This document shows, piece by piece, positions 55,402-64,000 of a stretch of 64,000 nt of DNA (its first letter is position 1; every line of letters starts with the position of its first letter). The notes under the pieces are model-generated. The model did not search any database. It was given only the letters and a program-made list of their open reading frames with translations, and was not told the origin of the DNA. Source of the stretch: Eutreptiella sp. 'Long Island Sound 2002' (lineage: Eukaryota; Euglenozoa; Euglenophyceae; Eutreptiales; Eutreptiaceae); assembly GCA_964036045.1 (NCBI GenBank), contig OZ038378.1, positions 177,094,341 through 177,158,340 on the forward strand, in the 5' to 3' direction. Position numbers and translations under genes: made by a program.

Positions 55402-55989
55402 CTGAGTACTCCCCAGCTCTACCCATGGGGTGGGTGCCGGGTGCGAAGCCCCCGACGACAGGGCCCGGGCACTGCCAATAGGCGGTGTACTAACAGTGTC
55501 GGGTGCGTGCACGTCCCAGTGCCAAGCACCATTCCCAGGGACCCTTCCGTAACGTTCGGGAGTTAAGCCCCGGCGGGATTTAGGGTTGTTCTGGTCAAGA
55601 GGACTCACGTTGAGTCCCTGCTACTACTACCCCGGACTTATGACCTCCGGTAGTGCATGCCTACCTCGCCTGCTTGCTGCATAGCGTAGTAGGTCTAGGG
55701 GTGGGGGGCCACCCCATCACAGGACTCGCTGAGGCGGGGAGTTAGTACGGCCTTTCGGCCGGAGGACCCAGCCCGGGGCCCTGCTAGTGGGGCGGCCCGA
55801 CGCCGCAACGGGAACGGGTAGCCACTCAGGGCACACAGCAGCGGCCACCGACAGGGTAAGGTCGAGCGACCCCCGACTGGCGCGCACACCGCTGGAAACG
55901 CCCCCCCGATGGCTCCCCCCTGTTACTGCCCGCGCCCAAGAGGGGCTCCCCACTCCCCCAGGCTGGTGGGCCTAAACCAACGAGACGAC
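55402..55989 (+). other. LINE 5' leader, unit 7 (shortened)
   Basis: It matches the U6 leader to CCCAGGGACCC (about 55550), then jumps to the U6 position of GTTACGTTCGGGAGTTAAGCC (U6 45091), lacking about 1.1 kb. The covarying hairpin CACTGCC/GGCGGTG is at 55470-55487. The rest up to 55989 is GC-rich, with no feature recognised. Confidence 0.65.
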
Positions 55990-58900
55990 TGCCTCCCCAC
56001 CGGCCCTGCAGAGCACCCCGCCCTCCCCCTGAGCACGACCCCCCAACCCCCCGAGCCGACTCCCTGACTCCCCATGGGCCCTGAAGGATACTCCGACCAT
56101 CCCCTGGGCTGGGCACCCCGTCCCCCCAGGCCGGTGTGCCCGGTTCTTGGACGAAGCTGCCTCCCCATGGGCCCTAAAGGATACTCCGACCACCCCTGGG
56201 CAGGACTCCCCGTCCCCCCTACCCCGGTGTGCCCGGTTCTTGGACGATGATGCCTCCCCATGGGCCCTGAAGGATCCTCCAACCACCCCCTGGGCTGGAC
56301 TCCCCATCCCTCCCAGGCCGGTGTGCCCGGTTCTTGGACAAAGCTGCCTCCCCATGGGCCCTGAAGGATACTCTGACCACCCCCTGAGCTGGGCTCCCCG
56401 TCCCCCCCAGGCCGGTGTGCCCGGTTCTTGGACGATGCCGCCTTCCCATGGGCCCTGAAGGATACTCCAACCACCCCCTTGGATGGGCTCCCCGTCCCCC
56501 CCAGGCCGGTGTGCCCGGTTCTTGGACGATGCCGCCTTCCCATGGGCCCTGAAGGATACTCCGACCACCCCCTGGGCTGGACTCCCCGTCCCCCCAAGCC
56601 GGTGTGCCCGGTTCTTGGACGATGCTGCCTCCCCATGGGCCCTGAAGGATACTCCGCCCACACCCTGGGCTGGACTCGCCGTCCCTCCCAGGCCGGTGTG
56701 CCCGGTTCTTGGACAAAGCTGTCTCCCCATGGGCCCTGAAGGATGCTCCGACCACCCCTGGGCTGGACTCCCCGTCCCCTCCAGGCCGGTGTGCCCGGTT
56801 CTCGGACGATGATGCCTCCCTATGGGCCCTGAAGGATACTCCGACCACCCCCTGGGCTGGACTCCCCGTCCCCCCCAGGCCGGTGTGCCCGGTTCTCGGA
56901 CGATGATGCCTCCCTATGGGCCCTGAAGGATACTCCGACCACCCCCTGGGCTGGACTCCCCGTCCCCCCCAGGCCGGTGTGCCCGGTTCTTGGACAATGA
57001 TGCCTCCCCATGGGCCCTGAAGGATGCTCCGACCACCCCCTGGGCTGGACTCCCCGTCCCCCCAGGCCAGTGTGCCCGGTTCTTGGACGATGATGCCTCC
57101 CCATGGGCCCTGAAGGATACTCTGACCACCCCCTGGGCTGGGCTCCCCGTCTCCCCCAGGCCGGTGTGCCCGGTTCTTGGACAATGATGCCTCCCCATGG
57201 GCCCTGAAGGATGCTCGGACCACCCCCTGGGCTGGACTCCCCGTCCCCCCAGGCCGGTGTGCCCGGTTCTTGGACGATGATGCCTCCCCATGGGCCCTGA
57301 AGGATACTCTGACCACCCCCTGGGCTGGGCTCCCCGTCCCCCCCAGGCCGCTGTGCCCGGTTCTTGGACGATGACGCCTTCCCATGGGCCCTGAAAGATA
57401 CTCCGACCACCCCCGAGGCTGGGCTCCCCGTCCCCCCCAGGCCGGTGTGCCCGGTTCTTGGACGATGCCGCCTTCCCATGGGCCCTGAAGGATACTCCGA
57501 CCAGCCCCTGGGCTGGAATCCCCGTCCCCCCAAGCCGGTGTGCCCGGTTCTTGGACGATGCTGCCTCCCCACGGGCCCTGAAGGATACTCCGCCCACACC
57601 CTGGGCTGGACTCGCCGTCCCTCCCAGGCCCCTGTGCCCGGTTCTTGGACAAAGCTGCCTCCCCATGGGCCCTGAAGGATGCTCCGACCACCCCCTGGGC
57701 TGGACTCCCCGTCCCCCCCAGGCTGGTGTGCCCAGTTCTCGGACGATGATGCCTCCCTATGGGCCCTGAAGGATACTCCGACCACCCCCTAGGCTGGACT
57801 CCCCGTCCCCCCCAGGCCGGTGTGCCCGATTCTTGGACAATGATGCCTCCCCATGGGCCCCGAAGGATGCTCCGACCACCCCCTGGGGTGGACTCCCCTT
57901 CCCCCCCAGGCCGGTGTGCCCAGTTCTTGGACGATGCCGCCTTCCCATGGGCCCCGAAGGATACTCTGACCACCCCCGAGGCTGGACTCCCCGTCCCCCC
58001 CAAGGCCGGTTTGCCCGGTTCTTCGACAATGATGCCTCCCCATGGGCCCAAAAGGATACTCCGACCACCCCCTGGGCTGGACTCCCCGTCCCCCCCAGGC
58101 CGGTGTGCCCGGTTCTTGGACGATGCCGCCTTCCCATGGGCCCTGAAGGATACTCCGACCACCCCCTGGGCTGGACTTCCCGTCCCCCCCAGGCCGGTGT
58201 GCCCGGTTCTTGGACGATGCTGCCTCCCCATAGGCCCTGAAGGATACTCCGACCACCCCCTGGGCAGGACTCCCCGTCCCTCCTACCCCGGTGTGCCCGG
58301 TTCTTGGACGATGATGCTTCCCCATGTGCCCTGGAGGATACTGCGACCACCCCCTAGGCTGGACTCCCCGTCCCCCCCAGGCCGGTGTGCCCGGTTCTTG
58401 GACGAAGCTGCCTCCCCATGGGCCCTGAAGGATGCTCCGACCACCCCCCCGTCTAGACTCCCCGTCCACCCCAGGCCGGTGTGCCTGGTTCTTGGATGAT
58501 GATGCCTCCCCATGGGCCCTGAAGGATGCTCCGACCACCCCCTTGGCTGGGCTCCCCGTCTCCCCCAGGCCGGTGTGCCCGGTTCTTGTACGATGCCGCC
58601 TTCCCATGGGCCCCGAAGGATACTCCGACCACCCCCTGGGCTGGACTCCCCGTCCCCCCAGGCCGGTGTGCCCGCTTCTTGGACGATGTTGCCTCCCCAT
58701 GGGCCCAAAAGGATACTCCGACCACCCCTAGGCCAGTGTACCCGGTTATTGGGGGCTGCCACCCCCCCGCAGGCCCTAATGTACACCCCGACCACCCCCT
58801 GGGCTGGACTCCCTGTCCCCCCAGGCCGGTGTGCCTGGTTCTTGGACGAAGCTGCCTCCCCATGGGCCCTGCAGGATACTCCGACCACCCCCTGGGCTGG

Positions 58901-59215
58901 ATTCCCCGTCCCCCCCAGGCCGGCGTGCCCGGTTCTTAGACAATGCTGCCTCCCCATGGGCCCTGGAGGATACTCCGACCACCCCCTGGGCTGGACTCCC
59001 CGTCCCCCCCAGGCCGGTGTGCCCGATTCTTGGACAATGCTGCCACCCCATGGGCCCAAAAGGATAGCCCGACCACCCTTAGGCCAGTGTACCCGGTTAT
59101 TGGGGGCTGCCACCCCCCCGCAGGCCCTACAGTGCACCCCGACCACCCCCTGGGCAGGACTTACCACCCCCCCCGGGCTGAGGTGCCCGGGTCTGCGGAG
59201 CAGCCGCCCCCCAAG
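55990..59215 (+). repeat. 94-bp tandem array, 5' UTR monomers of unit 7
   Basis: About 34 units of the CCTCCCCATGGGCCCTGAAG subtype. Two units are replaced by a divergent module (CCAGTGTACCCGGTTATTGG, GGGGGCTGCCACCCCCCCGC) at about 58730-58790 and again at 59085-59140, so a block of roughly 360 bp has duplicated. Confidence 0.92.
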
Positions 59216-59635
59216 GGCGACAGAAAGAACTCTAACCGTCCCCTGGGAACGACTCCCCGCCCCCCCAGGCCGAAGTGCCCGAAAGGGGGTGGCGTTAGGA
59301 ACACAGACCGACCACGCCCCAGGTGGCGGCACCCCGTTGTAGCCCCCCCCCCCCCGGAGAGTGCGGGCACCGGCCCCACGGGCACCATCGGTGCCCCCCC
59401 CCCCCCCCTACTCGGTGCCGCAGCAGCGGCCTGCATGCAGTGCGCAGGGCCACGGCGCGGACAGGATGGTGATGCGCGGGCCCGTAAGGGCGGCCGCCGA
59501 AGGCCACCAACGCGCGGGCGAGAGCAGGTGCCGGCGCCTCAGCACTGGGCGGCTCGGTGGACAGGGAGCGCAGTGCCCATGCATGAGCTTCCGGCCGCAA
59601 TTCCCTGCTCTCACTCTGCAGCCCAGTGACACAGC
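59216..59635 (+). other. ORF1-proximal 5' UTR, unit 7
   Basis: Homologous to 47061-47393 in its last 170 bp; the first part has poly-C runs. No gene seen. Confidence 0.65.
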
Positions 59636-60382
59636 ATGTTCCCAGCAACACCGGTCACCCCTTATGTGCGGCGCCCTCCCATCCTCGGAGGTCCGCCTGC
59701 ACCGCACCCCGCGGGGTCCCCGGCATATCCCCCCCCCACCCCACTATACCCACAGTCCCTACACGCCCCACCAGCCGCTCGCATAGGTCCACACCTAGCC
59801 GACCTACCCCGCATACTATCTGCGGGAACCGTGATATGGGCTGCCCCAGCCCCCCCCCGCCGCCCTCGCCGCTCCCGGTTGTACCGCCCCCGGACCACCG
59901 CGATTTGGAGTTGGCTGACCTACGGGGCCACGTGGCGGGCCTACACCGCCGCACCGAAAACCCTCCGCCCCCCCAAGGGGCTGCTCAGCGGGAACCCCCG
60001 GCGCCACAGGGCCCTGCCCCCAACGTGGTTGGCGAGGCGGCGCCGGCGCTGGTGCGTGCGACGGAGCCCCGGGAGGACCGTCGTCCCCCAGCGCCTACAG
60101 AGGTGCCGCACCGGCCCCCGGGGACGACCTACCGCCAATCCCGCTCCCCCCGACGGGACCACCAGGACGATCGCCGAGGCCACGGCTATGAGAGCCCCGG
60201 CAGAGATGGCCGGACGGCGTACCGCCGGCCTTACCGCTCCCCTGAGCGGTATTATGGGCGCCGAGGAGCATGCCTCCGGGGGCCGAGCCCCTACCGCAAG
60301 GGGCAGAGACCACACACCCGCCCGGCGGGATGACCGCCCCCACCGTGACCCGCCCGGCTCCGCCCCCGGGGCCACAGCGAGG
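59636..60382 (+). pseudogene. LINE ORF1 fragment, unit 7 (frameshifted, 3' part deleted)
   Basis: ATG 59636 begins MFPATPVTPYVRRPPILGG as in U6. Indels in C runs carry the homology through three frames: the head; then YTHSPYTPHQPLA with a TAG at about 59784; then PPDHRDLELADLRGHVAGL and the RS-rich part (RQSRSPRRDHQDDRRG) up to about 60333. At about 60382 (CCCGGGGCC|ACAGCG) it is joined to the end of the endonuclease. Confidence 0.75.
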
Positions 60383-62387
60383 CGCAGTTCACCATCGCCT
60401 CGTACCACTTCTGGGGGAGTACACTCCTCTCAGACCACCACGTACCCCTTCCCTTCATAGCCGCGTTCCCCATGGCACGGCTGCACAAGCCCAGCCCCCA
60501 TACGGTATCCCGCACGCCGGAGTACTACTGGGGCCCAGTGGCCCTATCCCCGGCGGAGGCCGCCGATTTCCAAAGCTCAGTGCTCCGCCGAAAGGCCTTC
60601 AACCCCCAAGCCGTCCCGGACAAGTGGCTGAAGTGCCTGCTGCGGGCCATCTATGACTGGGCCCACGCAACGGGCAGGGTCCGGGCCCTCCATTTCAGGC
60701 AGTACCACCTCCGGGCGCGCCATGCGGAGCGCCCCCCCCCTTCGAGAGCTCCTCAGCACCCCTTCCCGGCGCGCGGTATGCTCCCCTCCTCGGAGCGCTT
60801 CACGGTGATGGCCCAGAATATGCTGGGCACCTCAGTCACGGCGGGTCATGCCCTCAAAAGGAGCCTTGTGGCCCAAGGGGAGGCCCAGCGCCCACAATGC
60901 CTCCGGGGGATTAAGCGCAGGGCCCTCCGGCGCTTGCAAGAAACCCAAAACCTGAAGCGCACCCCGGAGCAGTGGAGGGAGGTCCAACGGCGCAGCCGCG
61001 GCCCCCCGCGGGATGTCTCCGAGATCCCGCATGACAGCAAGGCGCTCCTCAACCCCAGGGAGACGCTATCCGCCCTGTACCTAAGCCGCCAACGTCTCCA
61101 GGGCCATAGCTACCGGATACGGGACAACCCCGACCGGTGGGCCCACTTCCAACGGCCTTTGGGGCTCTTGCCACAGCATGCCCCGTCGGCCCGTGGCCAC
61201 TATGTCCAGCCTCGCCAGCTGTGGGAGATGCAGTCAGGCAAGGCCCGTGGCCCCCACCTCCGCCTGCCCGAGGCGGACGTCTGCATCGACATCACATGGT
61301 ACCGGCACTTGCCGGAGGCGGACCAGGGGACCCTCTGCGCCGTGGTGCGTAGCCCCCCAGTGAGCAGGCGAGGGCGGGTAACCCTGTTCCTCAAAACCCC
61401 GGACCAGCCCGTCCAGGAGGCAAACCTCCGGGGGATAACCATCTCCTCCCACGTATCGAAGCTGGAGCCTACAGCTTTCTACGCCGTTGCGACGGCCATT
61501 TATGAACGGGCCCCGGGAGGCCCCTGCCTCGTAGGAGGCATCCGAGGGGTGTCCCTCTAGGAGGTGGTGCGCACGGTGCACATGAAGCTGGACCAGGCCC
61601 GGCCCCAGCACCGAGTAGTGGACGTCCTGATCACGGATCTCGGGAAGTTTTTCGACGTGATCGCCCAGGACATCCACCCGATAGTGGGGGCCCGGGTAGG
61701 CATTGGGGAGGCGGACCACCTCGCCACCCACACCGAGGGTTTCTCGTACACCCTGCCCCTAGGCCCATGGCAGTCCAGCACCCTGGCACAGCTCTTGGGA
61801 ACTCCCCTGGGCACGATCCAGGGGGTCCATGCGGGAGCTACGGCGGCGCTCCCTTTCCTGCGCTTCATGGACATCGCGTACAGGACTCATGCGGTGGAGC
61901 CCTTCCGCCTCCCGGGGCTTATGTGGGTGGACGACACCATCGTCATCCTGGAGCGGGGCGACTCCCGCCCCATACAGGGGGTCGTGCTGAATCAGCGGAC
62001 CTACTATCAGGGAATGCTGCGAGTGGATGTCCCGGACCGCAAAATCCAGCACGAGTCGACGTCCGACCCACAGCCTCTGCGGTCCCCCACACCGGCAGCC
62101 GTGGCCCACCATTTTGGCCGCACATGGGTAACGGACACCCTGGACCAGCGGCAAGAGGCGCTAGCCGGGGCCCCGGAGATACAGCCCTCCAAAGTCCTGC
62201 GATACATGGGGACGGACATTTACCTTCAGGGGGCGCCCACAGCCCCCCGCAACCTGCCGGAGATCCGGGCGGCCGTCTGGAAGCAGCTCCGCCCCCAGTG
62301 GCTCTCCCCGGACGCTGCCATGATGGTCCTCATGGCCAAACTCCCGAGCAAGCGGCTCTCCCTGGCCAGCGTATACCGCCCCACGGC
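60383..62387 (+). pseudogene. LINE ORF2 endonuclease end and reverse transcriptase, unit 7, with nonsense codon
   Basis: Begins HSEAQFTIASYHFWGSTLLS-DHHVP, so only the last APE motif survives; about 3.47 kb present in U6 (48170-51640) is missing. The frame then reads through the region where U6 has its one-base loss, which shows the ancestral frame. TAG at 61558-61560 interrupts it just before the RT core. Past it, motif A DLGKFFDVI, motif B LGTPLGTIQG (the usual Gln is Leu) and motif C MWVDDTIVI follow. With the stop and the motif B change it cannot be active. Confidence 0.83.
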
Positions 62388-62419
62388 CCGGGTGGGAAAA
62401 AAAACCAGGTAACCGGGTG
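62388..62419 (+). other. 25-bp insertion flanked by CCGGGTG direct repeats in U7 ORF2
   Basis: U6 has CACGGCCAAGGTACACGCGG here. U7 has CCGGGTG (62388-62394), GGAAAAAAAACCAGGTAA, then CCGGGTG again (62413-62419). The 25 bp shift the reading frame. The 7-bp repeat looks like a target duplication around a tiny 18-bp filler containing A8. Confidence 0.75.
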
Positions 62420-64000
62420 CACGCGGCTAATGACGCCCTCATGATCAGGGCGTATAAGCACATGACGGGCATCTCCCGCCATGCCCACACAGACCCGCTC
62501 TGGGGGCCATGGGCATGGCTGCCAGGGTCTGACCCGGTCGGGACACTCGTGGCAGACCACGGTGGTCGGAGAGTGGGTCCGGCAGGGCGCCTGGGCGAAA
62601 AAGGAGTTCCGGGACTCCCAAGCCCACTCCCTTCAGACGCACCAGGCACTCAGGGCGGGTTGCCCTGCAGTGCCTACTCCGGGGCCGTACACCCACCACC
62701 CGAAGTGCCCCCACCTCATAGCCACACTGCAGATTGTCGTGGACGAAGTGGCCATGCCCATGTGGATGCCGGGCCCCTCCTCGGGGACAACCCCGATCCT
62801 GGTGCGAGGCCCCGGGGGGCCCCGGGCGGGGGCGGTGGCGGCCCCTGCCCCCCGGGTGGAAGTGTCCCCGACCCCGTATCACAACGTCGTACAGGTGGTC
62901 ATCCCCCCGACAATCTACGAGATGGTGCAGGCCCTGGGTTACCATCACCTGGGCGACCTCTACACGGGGGACCACCGCGTGCTACAGGAGCGCACCCTGA
63001 AGGAGCGGGCGCCGGCCCGCAAGGGAATCCCAGGGCTGCGGGCATGGCTATCGCGCCACGCTGCCGTCCTGGTTCCCCTGCTGAGGGAGCCCCCGCCGCG
63101 GTGGCAGGCAGCGCCCAAAGACTGGATCCCGGCCGCCGTACCCGCCTACCAGGCGGACGTGGTCATCGGCGGCCGGGCGGCCAAAACCACCCGCATGGCG
63201 ACCGTATACCACATGGGGTAGCCCCTCCGGGTGACCGCGGCCATGCGGGATACCATGGAAGCGGAGGACTGGGTACCCGAACTGAGGGTGTGCCGCCAAC
63301 CCCCAGGCGCACTGCCCAGTGACACCAGGCTACACCGCCTCTTGGTGGCCCTCCTGGGTATCCAAGTGCAGGTGGTCGTCCCCCTGCATGCCGAGCTGTG
63401 GAGCGACGACCACCATCAGTCCCTGGCCCAGCTGCAGCTCACCGGGGTCTGGGCGCCCACCATCGTGTGGCTGGCCGCCCCCCCCGACAGAAGCCTACTA
63501 GCGATGGGCCAAGACGTCGCGAGCCCCCCTCGTGACGGTCACCGCGGCACTGCCGCCTCTCCCGTGGATACCCATAGCCCCAGCGGCCGTGGCGCGCTTC
63601 GAGTACCCAGTGGAGTGTGTGGCGCACAAGTGCCCGGGGCACCCGGGCAAGGTGCCCCTCTATTACTCCCCCGATACGGTGGGAACGGTGCTGGCGGAGC
63701 TCCACCAAGCCCTGTGCACCCACCTCAGGGAGCACCATGGGGACCTGGCCCTCCTGGCGCCACACAAAGGGGCCACCGACCCCCGAATGTGCTGGTCCCC
63801 AAGGCCCAGCCGGGCATCTGGTTCCATGACCTGCAGGCTTTGGATACCCTCCGCGGAACTGTCGTGGCAGTGGACGCTGGGGCCAAGCGAGGGGGTATGG
63901 CAATGGCCGGAGTTGCCCAGAGCGGGCCGGGAACCTACCAGGGCCGGGTGGCCTCAGGAGTGGGCACCCTCCAGGAAGGGGAGGCAATGATCCTCCTCTC
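62420..64000 (+). pseudogene. LINE ORF2 connector and RNase H start, unit 7, runs off the window
   Basis: Reads HAANDALMIRAYKHMTGISR onward in line with U6. TAG at 63219-63221 replaces the CAG of U3/U6, an extra C in GCCCCCCCCGACAG near 63480 shifts frame, and a further shift lies at about 63780. RNase H begins near 63860 (SWQWTLG region, out of frame). The copy continues beyond 64000, so its 3' end and tail are not visible. It is closest to U1. Confidence 0.8.

Noticed and set aside
43816-55500. Hammerhead ribozyme at the leader start
   Set aside because: CTGAGTA lacks the CUGANGA core and there is no matching GAAA strand. An HDV-like fold was considered, but I could not establish the nested pairings by eye, so it is left only as a test.

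Overview
The window looks like nuclear DNA of a eukaryote. It contains a split gene with phase-consistent GT-AG introns, an APE-type non-LTR retrotransposon (LINE), and tens of kilobases of satellite. It is GC-rich with many poly-C/poly-G runs, which would fit a GC-rich unicellular alga, but nothing in the sequence fixes the taxon.

Layout. (1) Positions 1-8545 are mostly lower-complexity DNA. They carry the C-terminal half of a host gene of the extended short-chain dehydrogenase family (dihydroflavonol-4-reductase / cinnamoyl-CoA-reductase-like). I rebuilt it from five exons (3247-3371, 3963-4026, 5480-5651, 6420-6518, 7747-7840) whose intron phases all agree. A tRNA-like Pol III promoter element, foldback repeats and microsatellites sit around or inside it. 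(2) From 8546 to the end the window is one head-to-tail chain of at least seven units of a single LINE family, all on the + strand. Each unit ends in a conserved 3' sequence and a pentanucleotide (ACACC)n tail. Units that keep their 5' end start with CTGAGTACTCC directly after the tail of the preceding unit.

Units: U1 8591-10272 (5'-truncated ORF2, frameshifted); U2 10273-21044 (no ORF; 98-bp, 42-bp and degenerate 47-bp arrays, then LINE 3' end and tail); U3 21045-23091 (5'-truncated, 606-codon open ORF2 C-terminus); U4 23092-31129 (leader, 94-bp array, 47-bp array, LINE 3' end, tail; no ORF); U5 31130-43815 (leader, 90/47-bp arrays, a 1.55-kb insertion with an 8-bp target duplication, ORF2 C-terminal scrap, tail); U6 43816-55401 (the most complete: leader, 94-bp array, ORF1 region, endonuclease, reverse transcriptase, partial RNase H, then a 1.1-kb deletion into the tail); U7 55402-64000+ (leader, 94-bp array, ORF1 fused by a 3.5-kb deletion to the end of the endonuclease, RT, start of RNase H; runs off the window).

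How the parts fit. A complete element would read: structured leader; tandem 94-bp monomers in the 5' UTR; ORF1 (Arg/Ser-rich basic region, RRM-like fold, CxxC motif); ORF2 (APE endonuclease, RT, RNase H, C-x2-C-x8-H-x3-C knuckle); conserved 3' end; (ACACC)n. Every copy here is broken except the open C-terminus of U3. Units without any ORF keep the leader and/or the 3' end, so they look like non-autonomous members filled with satellite. The 47-bp and 42-bp monomers are themselves dyad-symmetric. A leader hairpin shows a compensatory base-pair change between units, which suggests a selected RNA structure. The unusual system here is a self-targeting tandem LINE/satellite composite.
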